Part shown: in pieces, positions 17,878-26,217 of the stretch
Position numbering within the stretch: the stretch's first letter is position 1
Layout: each line of letters begins with the position of its first letter
Source: Myxococcales bacterium
Lineage (GTDB): Bacteria; Myxococcota_A; Polyangia; Polyangiales; Ga0077539
Reading direction: 5' to 3'
DNA: 64,000 nt
NCBI GenBank assembly: GCA_016792845.1
Contig: JAEUKH010000029.1
Coordinates: forward strand, 62,001-126,000
Made by a program: the position numbers and the translations under genes
The notes under the pieces: model-generated
Seen by the model: the letters and a program-made list of their open reading frames with translations, nothing else
The model's database searches: none
What the model was told of the DNA's origin: nothing

Positions 17878-17981
17878 CGTAGACCGCCGGTGGTGGAGTC
17901 GAAGGGGCCGAAGGGCGCCCGACGTTGCGCCCCGTTTTGGCGCAAGCTCTCGGCGTTGTCGAGGGGGGCGGTGGGGGGCTG

Positions 17982-19880
17982 TCAGGTCGTCTCGATGACG
18001 CCCACGCGCAGCTCGGCGAGCTGTTCGGCGGTGACCGGGCCGGGCGCTTCGGTCATCTGGTCGGTGCCCTTCTGGGTCTTGGGGAAGCCCACCACGTCGC
18101 GGATGCTCTCGCTGCCGGCGAAGAGCATGGCGAGGCGATCCATGCCGAGGGCGATGCCGCCGTGGGGGGGCGCCCCGAGGCGCAGGGCCTCAAGGAGGAA
18201 GCCGAACTTCTGCTTGGCCTCGTCTTCGCTGATGCCGAGTGCCGCGAAGACCCGGGCTTGCACGTCGGGGTCGTGCAGACGGATCGAGCCGCCGCCGATT
18301 TCGAAGCCGTTGAGGACGATGTCGTACCGATGGCAGAGCACGCGCCCCGGGTCGGTGCCGAGGTACTGAACGCAGTCGTCGTGGGGGCGAGTGAAGGCGT
18401 GGTGCGCGGGCGCCCAGCTGTTGGTCTTCTCGTCGAACTCGAAGAGCGGGGGGTCGATGACCCAGAGGAACTTCCACGCGTCGCGGGTGCCGTACTCGGG
18501 GATGAGGCCGAGCTTTTTGCCGAGATGGAGCCGCAGGTTGGCCATCACGGTGTGCACCATGGCGGTGGGGCCGAACTGAAAGAGCAAGAGGTCGCCCGGG
18601 CGCGCGCCGACGGCCTCGTTGATGGCCGTGCGAAACTCGGCGGTGATGTTCTTGGCGAAGGGCGATTGCGTCCACCCGCCGTCTTCGCCGACGCGGGCGC
18701 GGGCGAGGCCCTTTGCGCCCATCGAGCGGCAGAAATCTTCGAGCTTGTCGGTGTCAGCGCGCGAGAGGGTGCTCTGCGCGGGCACCACCAGGGCCTTGAC
18801 GATGCGTTGGGGCACCTCGCGCCGGTCGGTGCCGTTGAGGTACCCTTCGGCGATCTCGGCCAGGAGCGGCACGCCGCCGCCCTTGTGCGCGATGGTGAGC
18901 TCGGTGAGCTCGACGTGCTCGAGGTCGAAGCGCAGGTCGGGCTTGTCGTTGCCGAAGCGCCGCATCGACTCGTCGAACTTCATGCGCGGGAAGTGCCCCG
19001 TCGGGTACCGCTCTTTGAGGTCGACCCCGAACACGGCTTGCCACAGCGCGAAGATGAGCTGCTCAACGGTGTTGAACACGTCGTCTTGGTTGACGAAGCT
19101 CATCTCCATATCGATCTGGGTGAACTCGGGCTGCCGGTCGAGGCGCAGGTCTTCGTCGCGAAAGCACTTCACGATCTGGAAGTATTTGTCGAAGCCCGCG
19201 ACCATGTAGAGCTGCTTGAAGAGCTGCGGCGACTCAGCGAGCGCGTAGAACTTCTTGTGGTGGAGCCGCGACGGCACGAGGAAGTTGCGCGCGCCCCCGG
19301 GTGTGTATTTCACCAGCACGGGGGTCTCGAGTTCGAGGAAGCCTTGCCCCGAGAGGTGCTGGCGCACCGTCTGGTTCATCAAGCTGCGGGTGCGGAAGAT
19401 CTTTTGGAGCTTCGGGCGCCGCAGGTCGAGGTAGCGGTACTTCAGCCGCTTCTCTTCGTTGGTGTCGACGCTGTCTTCGATCTCGAAGGGCGGCGTCTCG
19501 CTCTTGTTGAAGACCACGGCTTCGCGCACCAGCACCTCGACCTCACCCGTGGCGAGGGCGGTGTTGTGGGCCGAGACCATCTCGCCCTTCTTCTTTGAGA
19601 ACTGCATCCCGCGGTCGCGCACCACGCCGCGGATGCCCACCACCCACTCGTGCCGAAAGGTGTTGGCGAGGTCGTGGGCTTCTTGCGAGAGGTCGGGGTC
19701 GAAGACCACCTGGGTGATGCCGTCGCGGTCGCGGAGATCGATGAAGCGCAGCCCGCCGAAATCTCGGTAATATTGCACCCAACCAAAGAGCACGACCTCT
19801 TTGCCGATGTCTGCCGCGCGCAACTGCCCACAGCTGTGGGTGCGCTTGACCTCGTCGATGAACCTCGCCACGTTCGTCAT
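17982..19880 (-). CDS. aspS: Aspartyl-tRNA synthetase
   Basis: Class II synthetase charging tRNA-Asp in the cytoplasm. From ATG 19880 the protein has 632 residues, slightly long for bacterial AspRS. It shows the OB-fold anticodon domain (FGWVQYYRDFGGLRFIDLRD at 32-51), motif 1 around 181-195, motif 2 with FRDED at 240-244, QIDMEMSF at 256-262, a bacterial GAD insert, and motif 3 GMDRLAM near the C-terminus followed by the QKGTDQMTEAP tail. A GAGGAG abuts the ATG, too close for ideal use; the GTG at 19871 has better spacing and is an alternative start. Longer upstream frames are not credible. It diverges from the FAM20C-like kinase gene. Confidence 0.97.
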   Translation of the reverse strand: MTNVARFIDEVKRTHSCGQLRAADIGKEVVLFGWVQYYRDFGGLRFIDLRDRDGITQVVFDPDLSQEAHDLANTFRHEWVVGIRGVVRDRGMQFSKKKGEMVSAHNTALATGEVEVLVREAVVFNKSETPPFEIEDSVDTNEEKRLKYRYLDLRRPKLQKIFRTRSLMNQTVRQHLSGQGFLELETPVLVKYTPGGARNFLVPSRLHHKKFYALAESPQLFKQLYMVAGFDKYFQIVKCFRDEDLRLDRQPEFTQIDMEMSFVNQDDVFNTVEQLIFALWQAVFGVDLKERYPTGHFPRMKFDESMRRFGNDKPDLRFDLEHVELTELTIAHKGGGVPLLAEIAEGYLNGTDRREVPQRIVKALVVPAQSTLSRADTDKLEDFCRSMGAKGLARARVGEDGGWTQSPFAKNITAEFRTAINEAVGARPGDLLLFQFGPTAMVHTVMANLRLHLGKKLGLIPEYGTRDAWKFLWVIDPPLFEFDEKTNSWAPAHHAFTRPHDDCVQYLGTDPGRVLCHRYDIVLNGFEIGGGSIRLHDPDVQARVFAALGISEDEAKQKFGFLLEALRLGAPPHGGIALGMDRLAMLFAGSESIRDVVGFPKTQKGTDQMTEAPGPVTAEQLAELRVGVIETT

Positions 19881-19992
19881 CTCCTCTGCACCGCGCGCGG
19901 CGTCTACGCTCGTTTGTGACGCGGCGCGTGGCGGTCGCGTTCTAGCAGATTGCGCGACCCTTGTGCTACGCGCTACGCCGAGACCCTTGACG

Positions 19993-20907
19993 ATGCAGCG
20001 ACGAAGCCTCCTCGGCGTGATGATTTCTGCGATGGTGGCGCCTTGGGCGGCGCAGGCGCAGCCGCAAGGGGGCGGCGGGCGGCGCTTCGGCGGCATCGCA
20101 GAAGACCAGCTTTTGCGGGCGATTCGCGAGGGGCGCATCGTGTCGCGGCGCAACGTCGGGAGCACCAGCGTCAACCTGCGGCTCGACCTCGAGGGCGACA
20201 TCGACGCCGCGTGGAAGCCGCGGTCGAGCACCCACGGCGAGAAGTATCGGGCCGAGATCGCGGCCTTTCGGTTGAACCGGATTTTGGGGCTGGAGAGGGT
20301 TCCGCCGGTGATTTCGCGGAGCATCGGGCGGCGGCAGCTTGGGCTGCCGAACGATACGGTGGTGCTCTTTGAGCGCGACAATACCGCGCGGGGTGCGGCG
20401 CTCTACTGGGTGCCGGTGTTGCGCGATTCGGGCATCGACCGCCCCGCAGACATCGAGCGCTGGTCGCGGGCGTTGCGCCAGGGCGGCCGCATCGAAGAGG
20501 CCCAGCACCAGAAGATGGAAGAGGTCTCGACCCTCCTGGTCTTCGACATGCTCACCGGCAATTGGGATCGCTGGAGCGGTTCGAACGTGCCCGCGGGGGC
20601 CGACGGCCATCTGATCTACCGCGACAACAACGGCGGCTTCGACGAGCCCTTCGTCGACGCCTCGATGCGGCAGAGCCTCGCGTGGTTGCGGCGCGCGCAG
20701 AAGTTCCGTCGCGGCGTGATCGAGCGGGCGCGGGCGATGACCGCGGCCAGCGTCGAGGCCGAGATGGCCAACGACCCCGACGCGGCGCATCGGCCCTTGA
20801 GCGAGGCCCAGGTGCGCTCGCTCTTGCGCCGCCGCGACGAGCTCTTGCGCTACGTCGACGGGCTGGTGACGCGGCACGGGGCCGAGCGGGTGTACGCCTG
20901 GGCCTGA
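19993..20907 (+). CDS. Secreted FAM20C-like kinase
   Basis: This 304-residue protein has a signal peptide ending near Ala-Gln-Ala-Gln (20-23), so it acts outside the cytoplasm. Its motifs follow the secretory-pathway FAM20C family in order: a Trp-Lys-Pro ATP-lysine segment (Lys75), AEIAAFRLNRILG (88-100) as the C-helix, ERVPPV (101-106), LTGNWDRW (187-194, catalytic Asp192) and DNNGGF (211-216, metal-binding Asp211). In FAM20C the equivalents are FKP, EIAAFHLDR, FLTGNMDRH and DNGRGF. All core residues are kept, so it is probably an active atypical kinase. Substrate is unknown. Bacteria carry few annotated FAM20C relatives, so the call is worth testing. It is transcribed alone, divergent from aspS; upstream in-frame codons in that region are not credible. 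Confidence 0.8.
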   Translation: MQRRSLLGVMISAMVAPWAAQAQPQGGGGRRFGGIAEDQLLRAIREGRIVSRRNVGSTSVNLRLDLEGDIDAAWKPRSSTHGEKYRAEIAAFRLNRILGLERVPPVISRSIGRRQLGLPNDTVVLFERDNTARGAALYWVPVLRDSGIDRPADIERWSRALRQGGRIEEAQHQKMEEVSTLLVFDMLTGNWDRWSGSNVPAGADGHLIYRDNNGGFDEPFVDASMRQSLAWLRRAQKFRRGVIERARAMTAASVEAEMANDPDAAHRPLSEAQVRSLLRRRDELLRYVDGLVTRHGAERVYAWA

Positions 20908-20914
20908 GGGGCGC

Positions 20915-21454
20915 TCAGCCCTCGACCCGGGCCCCGCAGTTGCGGCACTGGGTCTCGTACGCGGGCATGGGGTTTTTGCAGTATTCGCAGAGCTTCTGAC
21001 CGGGCAAGGTGCGCGGGTTCATCATCGAGAGGAGCGGGCCGTTTTCGCCCTGCCCGGCCACCGCGGGGAAGCCGATCTCGGCCATCTGCAGCGCGCCGCG
21101 GGGCAGCCCCATGAGCGACTGCAACAGGCCCGCGACGGCCTGGCCGTTCGTCCAATCGATGGGGGCGTTCATGGGCATGTTCATGTGGAGGCGCACATGC
21201 AAGAGCGTGCACGCGGGGTCGATCTCGACGGGCAGGCGCGCGTGGGTGAGCTGCATGTTGGGCGCCGCCCAGACGTACGCGTGGGTGGCGCGGCCGACGC
21301 CGCGGGCGAGCGTGCGGAGGGCCTCTCGGGCGCGGTCTTCGGGGGGCGAGCTCGCGTCTCGGATGCCCGAGAGGGCCATCTTCAGCGCGGGGCCGAGGTC
21401 GTTCTCGAAGCGCAAGACGATGTCGATGATGCGGGCCGGTTGCCAGTTGCTCAT
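20915..21454 (-). CDS. Hypothetical protein with C-terminal zinc ribbon
   Basis: The start is the ATG at 21454 (179 residues); the extension further upstream overlaps the metallo-hydrolase gene and is Arg/His-rich. The N-terminal 130 residues are mixed alpha/beta without a motif I know. The last 25 residues form a double-CxxC ribbon (Cys-Glu-Tyr-Cys ... Cys-Arg-Asn-Cys). It follows the metallo-hydrolase gene by 20 bp and ends 7 bp from the convergent FAM20C-like kinase stop. Probably cytoplasmic. Confidence 0.78.
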   Translation of the reverse strand: MSNWQPARIIDIVLRFENDLGPALKMALSGIRDASSPPEDRAREALRTLARGVGRATHAYVWAAPNMQLTHARLPVEIDPACTLLHVRLHMNMPMNAPIDWTNGQAVAGLLQSLMGLPRGALQMAEIGFPAVAGQGENGPLLSMMNPRTLPGQKLCEYCKNPMPAYETQCRNCGARVEG

Positions 21455-21474
21455 GGTGCCGATTCTCTCGAAAA

Positions 21475-22110
21475 TTAGCGCAAAAATGGGTTGCTGAGCC
21501 GCTCGCGCCCGATGGTGGTGGCGCGGTCGTGCCCGGTGATCACAAGGGTCTCGTCGTCGAGGCTCAAGAGCCGCTGCTGGATGCTCTTGAGGATCAGGCC
21601 CGCGTCGCCGCCCCAAAGATCGGTGCGGCCGATGCTGCCGTGAAAGAGCGTGTCGCCGGCGAACAGCAGGTCGCGCCCGTCGTCGCCGCGGGTGCGGAAG
21701 CACACGCTCCCCGGGGTGTGGCCTGGGGTGTGGATCACCTCAAGCTTGATGCCGCCCGCGGTGACGGTCTCGCCGTCGGTGAGCCACGCGTCGAGCTCGG
21801 CCTGGTGCGGCGCGCGCATGCCGAGGAGCTGCCCCTGCACCGCGAGCATCTCGTAGAGAAAGAGGTCGCCCTCGTGGATGCGCGCCCGCGCGTTGTGGGC
21901 CCGCTGCACCGCCGAGGTGGCCCCCACATGGTCGATGTGCGTGTGCGTGTGGAGCAGCGCCGTCGCGCGAAAGCCCTTCGCTTCGAGCCGTTTCAAGATA
22001 CCCGGGGCGTCACCCCCGGGGTCGATCACCAGCGCCTCTCGGGTGGTCTCGTCGCCGAGCACCGTGCAGTTGCATCCGAGCGGAGGCACCGCAAACGTCT
22101 CTACCCACAT
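21475..22110 (-). CDS. Metallo-beta-lactamase-fold hydrolase (glyoxalase II-like)
   Basis: From the ATG at 22110 the protein has 211 residues, the size of YcbL-type hydrolases. It has the binuclear metal motif HTHTHIDH, the downstream ligand segment HTPGHTPGS, the bridging Asp in FAGDTLF and the C-terminal GHD...TTIGRE element. These fit a thioester hydrolase acting on S-lactoylglutathione-like or other small thioesters; the long substrate-binding C-terminal domain of classical GloB is absent. It begins the minus-strand pair with the zinc-ribbon gene and diverges from the small acidic protein at 22189. Confidence 0.92.
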   Translation of the reverse strand: MWVETFAVPPLGCNCTVLGDETTREALVIDPGGDAPGILKRLEAKGFRATALLHTHTHIDHVGATSAVQRAHNARARIHEGDLFLYEMLAVQGQLLGMRAPHQAELDAWLTDGETVTAGGIKLEVIHTPGHTPGSVCFRTRGDDGRDLLFAGDTLFHGSIGRTDLWGGDAGLILKSIQQRLLSLDDETLVITGHDRATTIGRERLSNPFLR

Positions 22111-22188
22111 CGTGCAAAACCTCTGGGGCAACGTATAACAGAACCGCTCGCGGTGCCCACGACGGCCCGCGCCACGAGGGGTGTTCGC

Positions 22189-22548
22189 ATGGAGAATGAC
22201 AAGACCGAGGTCGCGCCCAAGGCGCCTGCTGCTGTCGTCGAGAAGTCGCATGTGCTGCGCGAGCAGGCCGTCGCCCACGCGCGGTCTGTCTTTGACGCCT
22301 TGGGGCTCCCCGACGCGCCGGTGTCGCCCGATGCGCCGCCCGCGTATCCGCCCGCGGCCCCGGCGCTGCGTGCGGTCGCCGCGCCCGAGACAGCGCCCGA
22401 GACGGTGTCTTTGGTGAGCGCCGCGGCGGTTGAGACCGCGCCCGAGACCGCGCCCGAGGCGGTGGTCTCAGAGGCCGTCACGGTGGCGACGCGCACGCAG
22501 CCCGACGGGACTCCGCCCGAAGCGACCGAGGGCGACCCGAAGCCCTGA
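22189..22548 (+). CDS. Small acidic Ala/Pro/Glu-rich protein
   Basis: I read 119 residues from the ATG at 22189. The first 40 residues form a plausible helix (KSHVLREQAVAHARSVFDAL); the remainder is low complexity with repeated APETAPE units and an acidic end. No export signal is visible. It diverges from the metallo-hydrolase and converges on the HtrA gene, leaving 7 bp. Low complexity makes the coding call less secure, though the charge pattern favours this frame over its shadows. Confidence 0.55.
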   Translation: MENDKTEVAPKAPAAVVEKSHVLREQAVAHARSVFDALGLPDAPVSPDAPPAYPPAAPALRAVAAPETAPETVSLVSAAAVETAPETAPEAVVSEAVTVATRTQPDGTPPEATEGDPKP

Positions 22549-22555
22549 ACGGGTT

Positions 22556-23833
22556 TCAGCGAGGCAGATTGGGCGGGTCGATGGGCACCATGCCGGGCCC
22601 CGGGGGCATCTGCGGCGCGCGCCGCTCGGGGGCTTGGGCGAGGGTCACCTGCACGGTGCGCGGGGCGCCCTCGCGGACGATCTCGACCTGGGCCTGGTGC
22701 CCGACCCCGGCTGACGCCACCAACCAGAAGATCTGCGTGTGATCGACCACGGCGCGGCCGTCGACGCTGCGGATGATGTCGCCCGGGCGCAGCCCCGCGA
22801 CGTGCGCGGGAGAGCCCTCGAAGACCTCGCGCACGACGGCGCCGCGGGTGTCTTCGAGGTGGAGAAACTCGGCGAGCTGCGGGGTCACCGGGCCGGGTTC
22901 GACGCCGAGGTAGCTGCGAATGGCGTGGCCGTACTGGCGGAGCTGCGGCACCACCACCCGGGCCATGTTGATCGGGATGGCGAAGCCCACGCCCTGGGCC
23001 TGACGATGGATGGCGACGTTGATGCCCACCACCTCGCCGGCCATGTTGAGGAGCGGGCCGCCCGAGTTGCCGGGGTTGATGCTGGCGTCGGTCTGGAGGA
23101 GGTTGCCGAAATTGCCGGGCCCGAGGTGCACCTCGCTGCCCGTGCGGCCCACCGCCGAGATGATGCCCGCGGTGACGGTCTGTGAGAGCCCGTAGGGGTT
23201 GCCCATGGCCATCACCCACTCGCCGACCTCGACGCGGTCGCTGTCGCCCAACTGCGCGGGGGTGAGGCGAACGTTGGGGGCGCGCACGCGCAAGAGGGCC
23301 ACGTCGAGGCGCTCGTCGCGGCCGAGCACGGTGGCCTGGTAGAGTCGGCCGTCGTCGAGCTGAATGCTGATCGCGGCGGCGCCCTCGACGACGTGGTTGT
23401 TGGTGAGGATCTCGCCGTCGTCGCTGATGAGAAAGCCCGTGCCGCGACCGAGCGAGTAGCGCTCTTGGGGGCTGCCCCAGGCGAAGCCGCCCGGGTCGTC
23501 GTTGGGCACCGAGGCGAACACGCTCACCACGCTCGAACGCACGGCGCGCACGATGGGCGAGAAGCTCGACGGGCTGCCCGGGCGCGGACCTTGGCCGGTG
23601 ACGAGGGGCTCGCGAGGCCCCGCGTCGGCCGCGGTCGGGGGCAGCGGGCGCGGGGCAGGGGGCGGCTGCACGACACGCGGCGGCGCCTCGCGCGGCGGCG
23701 AGACGTCGGGGGCGGGGGTCGAGGCGGGGGGCTCGGGGGCCTCCGCGGGGCCGCTCAGCGCGCGCGGGCGGCAACCCCAAAGCGAGAGCGAGAGTGCGAA
23801 GACGACGTGGCCAGCAGAACGCCTGTGCTGCAT
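22556..23833 (-). CDS. HtrA/DegP-like serine protease with one PDZ domain
   Basis: This 425-residue envelope protease has a signal with a possible lipobox (Leu-Trp-Gly-Cys, Cys21), a Pro-rich linker (30-90), a trypsin-like domain with catalytic His147 (TNNHVV), Asp177 (LDVALL) and Ser257 (GNSGGP), and one PDZ domain (about 308-400, with GSPAHVAGLRPGDII). DegS/DegQ relatives sense or degrade misfolded envelope proteins. One PDZ and a membrane anchor are closer to DegS/HtrA of Gram-positives than to two-PDZ DegP. It lies 10 bp after a DUF1844 gene, probably in one operon. Confidence 0.94.
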   Translation of the reverse strand: MQHRRSAGHVVFALSLSLWGCRPRALSGPAEAPEPPASTPAPDVSPPREAPPRVVQPPPAPRPLPPTAADAGPREPLVTGQGPRPGSPSSFSPIVRAVRSSVVSVFASVPNDDPGGFAWGSPQERYSLGRGTGFLISDDGEILTNNHVVEGAAAISIQLDDGRLYQATVLGRDERLDVALLRVRAPNVRLTPAQLGDSDRVEVGEWVMAMGNPYGLSQTVTAGIISAVGRTGSEVHLGPGNFGNLLQTDASINPGNSGGPLLNMAGEVVGINVAIHRQAQGVGFAIPINMARVVVPQLRQYGHAIRSYLGVEPGPVTPQLAEFLHLEDTRGAVVREVFEGSPAHVAGLRPGDIIRSVDGRAVVDHTQIFWLVASAGVGHQAQVEIVREGAPRTVQVTLAQAPERRAPQMPPGPGMVPIDPPNLPR

Positions 23834-23843
23834 CGCGGGTGAC

Positions 23844-24182
23844 CTATGACTTCTTCGATGCCTCCGCGGCGCGAATGAATCGCCCCTTCAGGTCGGCGGT
23901 GACCTGATGCAGGAGGCGCTCTTCTTCGCCGGTGAGGTTGCCTCGGGTCTTGTCGGCGAGCATCGCCACGAGGTCGATGTGATGCCGCGCCATGGCAAGG
24001 CTCGGAGCGTGTTTGTGACCGTCAGGGCCCTCGAGCTCACCGAGGTCGATCAGGGTGGCTGAGGCCAGCGACAAGATGAACGTGGTGAAATCGGCCGGAG
24101 GCATCGGCTCACCCATCTCGGGCAGGGGGTGGTCGTGGGCGTCATGGGGCTCGTGCGGTGGCTGCTTGGGGTCGGTCGCCAT
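23844..24182 (-). CDS. DUF1844 protein
   Basis: This is a 112-residue soluble protein. After a His/Pro-rich start, residues 30-108 match DUF1844: DFTTFILSLASATLIDLGEL, then ARHHIDLVAML, then KTRGNLTGEEERLL. The family is small, helical and of unknown function, common in deltaproteobacteria. It sits 10 bp ahead of the HtrA-like protease gene and about 100 bp after the 66-residue protein gene. Confidence 0.9.
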   Translation of the reverse strand: MATDPKQPPHEPHDAHDHPLPEMGEPMPPADFTTFILSLASATLIDLGELEGPDGHKHAPSLAMARHHIDLVAMLADKTRGNLTGEEERLLHQVTADLKGRFIRAAEASKKS

Positions 24183-24285
24183 AGGTACAACGCGCTACCA
24201 CGCCTCGCGGGCCCCCTTCAACGCGGCATGCGCCCATTCTCATTCCGACTGCGGGGCGGTGCGGCGATGATTTTTCTGCGGGGCT

Positions 24286-24486
24286 TCAGCCCTCGTCTTC
24301 GTCTTCGTCGTCGAGGGCCGGCTCGTCGTGGAGCTTCGCCGCGACGGGCTCGGCTGACTCGGCGACATCGGGCAGACCTGCGAGGTGTTTGTCGAGCACC
24401 GTCGGGGTCAGATACCCTTTGCGAAGGTTGCGCTCGATCAAACGGCGGTCGAAGAGCAATGCGTCGGGGGTGGTCTGGTTCGACAT
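24286..24486 (-). CDS. Small hypothetical protein
   Basis: A 66-residue protein with a plausible folded core (LLFDRRLIERNLRKGYL, then TPTVLDKHLAGLPDV) and a very acidic tail ending Asp-Glu-Asp-Glu-Asp-Glu-Gly. Codon composition and the amphipathic core support a real gene, and its place upstream of DUF1844 and HtrA suggests co-transcription. Similar small proteins occur in myxobacteria as I recall; no function is known. Confidence 0.72.
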   Translation of the reverse strand: MSNQTTPDALLFDRRLIERNLRKGYLTPTVLDKHLAGLPDVAESAEPVAAKLHDEPALDDEDEDEG

Positions 24487-24557
24487 AACGGGGCGGGGAC
24501 CCTACGGGCAGCGCGGGCGCGCGTCAAGGGTCGCCCCAACCGGGCGGGTGTGAGGTG

Positions 24558-26213
24558 ATGAACGTGCGAGCTGCAAGGTGTTGGGGGTGGGTCACGGCGG
24601 CGCTGGTCGGGTGCGGCGACACGGTGTCGCAGCCGCTCCGCGACGCGGGGGGTGACGCGGGGGTCGACAGCGGGCAGAGCTGTCAGATGCCCAGGGTGAC
24701 GGGTGAGACCGAGGTGCTCACGGCCCGCGGGGCGGTGCGGGGCGAGCGGGTCGAGGAGGCGCTGGTGTGGCGGGGCATTCCGTATGCGGCGCCGCCGGTG
24801 GGGGCGTTGCGGTTTGAGGCGCCGACCGACACGGCGTGTTGGGAGGGGGTGCGCGCGGCCGTGGGGTTTGGCGCGAAGTGCCCGCAGATCAACCCGAACA
24901 CCAACACCCTCGAAGGGCAAGAAGACTGCCTGACCCTCAACGTGTGGTCGCCCGCGACGCGGGTCGCCGGGGGCGCGCCGGTGATGGTGTTCGTGCACGG
25001 CGGCGGCAACAACCAAGGCTCGGCTTCAGACGCCGTGGCCGGGGTGCCGCTCTACGACGGTCGCGGCCTCGCGCGTCGCGGCGTGGTGCTGGTGACCTTG
25101 CAGTATCGCTTGGGGGCGCTGGGGTTCTTCTCGCATGGCGCCCTCGACCGAGAGCAGCCGAGCGGCACGAGCGGCAACCAAGGGCTGCGCGACCAGATCG
25201 CGGCGTTGCGGTGGGTTCAGACCAACATCGCGGCCTTCGGCGGAGACCCGACCCGGGTGACGCTCTTCGGCGAGTCGGCGGGGGGCGCGAACGTGTGCGC
25301 GTTGGTGGCCTCTCCGTTCGCGCGGGGGCTGTTTCACCGCGCGATCATGCAGAGCGGCGGGTGCGGCGCGGCGCCGCTGAGCGTTGTGCGCGGCGCGGCC
25401 GAGCGGCTGCTCTCGGGCACCAACTGTGCGAACGACCCGGCGCCCATGGCGTGCCTCAGGCGGCAGCCGGTGGAGGCGCTGTTTCGCGCGGTTCCGGTCG
25501 AGGTCAACGGGTTGACTTCGCCGCCGTGGACGGTCTCGGTCGACGGCGACGTCTTGAGCGCCGTGCCTGGGGCCCTCATCGAAGCGCAGTCGCACAACGC
25601 CGTGCCGTTCATGCTCGGCACCAACCGCGACGAGACCTACCGCTTCGTCGCGATGCCGCCGTTGACCGAGACGGCCTATCAGACCGCGGCGCGGAGCCTT
25701 TTGGCGGCGTACGGCCTCGGGGCCGGGCAAATCAACGCGGTGCTGAACCTCTACCCGTCGTCAGAGTTCGCCTCTCCGCACGCGGCCCTGGTGGCCCTCA
25801 CCACCGATTTTCGCTGGACGTGCCCCGCCCGCTTGCAAGCCCGCACCCTGCTCGGCGCCCAACGCGAGCCCGTGTATCGGTACTTCTACACCCGCGGCCT
25901 CGACCCGACCCGGGCCCCCGTGGCGGCGCGCCAAGGGGCCTACCACGGTCTCGAATTGTTTTATCTTTTCAGTGTCTTAGAAGCAGGCGGCTACCGCCCG
26001 AGCGAGGCCGACCTTCGGGTGCGAGACACCCTCCAAGGCTACTGGACGCGCTTCGCCGCCACGGGTGACCCCAACGGCGAGGGGGCGCCGCGCTGGGCTC
26101 CGTACGCGATGAGCGACCCGTACCTCGAGCTCAACGACCCCGCGGCGTCCGCCGAGGGGCTCCGCACGGCGCGCTGCGACGCCCTGACCGCGATCGTGAC
26201 CGCCGGCCCTTGA
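24558..26213 (+). CDS. Exported carboxylesterase (type B family)
   Basis: This 551-residue alpha/beta hydrolase has an export signal with a probable lipobox (Leu-Val-Gly-Cys at about 16-19) and an Asp/Gly linker. It shows the type-B carboxylesterase signature EDCLTLNVW, the oxyanion loop HGGG (147-150), the nucleophile elbow GESAGG (Ser240), an acidic residue in GTNRDE and a catalytic His in GAYHGLEL. Expected activity is hydrolysis of carboxylic esters outside the cytoplasm; substrate undefined. A GTG at 24555 precedes the chosen ATG directly. It converges on the Cys-rich lipoprotein gene with 4 bp between stops. Confidence 0.93.
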   Translation: MNVRAARCWGWVTAALVGCGDTVSQPLRDAGGDAGVDSGQSCQMPRVTGETEVLTARGAVRGERVEEALVWRGIPYAAPPVGALRFEAPTDTACWEGVRAAVGFGAKCPQINPNTNTLEGQEDCLTLNVWSPATRVAGGAPVMVFVHGGGNNQGSASDAVAGVPLYDGRGLARRGVVLVTLQYRLGALGFFSHGALDREQPSGTSGNQGLRDQIAALRWVQTNIAAFGGDPTRVTLFGESAGGANVCALVASPFARGLFHRAIMQSGGCGAAPLSVVRGAAERLLSGTNCANDPAPMACLRRQPVEALFRAVPVEVNGLTSPPWTVSVDGDVLSAVPGALIEAQSHNAVPFMLGTNRDETYRFVAMPPLTETAYQTAARSLLAAYGLGAGQINAVLNLYPSSEFASPHAALVALTTDFRWTCPARLQARTLLGAQREPVYRYFYTRGLDPTRAPVAARQGAYHGLELFYLFSVLEAGGYRPSEADLRVRDTLQGYWTRFAATGDPNGEGAPRWAPYAMSDPYLELNDPAASAEGLRTARCDALTAIVTAGP

Positions 26214-26217
26214 GGGC

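Noticed and set aside
17925..19598. 557-codon plus-strand frame opposite aspS
   Set aside because: Glu/Val/Ala-rich and superficially protein-like, but every aspS motif is present on the minus strand.
24555..24557. GTG directly before the carboxylesterase ATG as the start
   Set aside because: The ATG at 24558 gives the same signal peptide and is the more common start codon.
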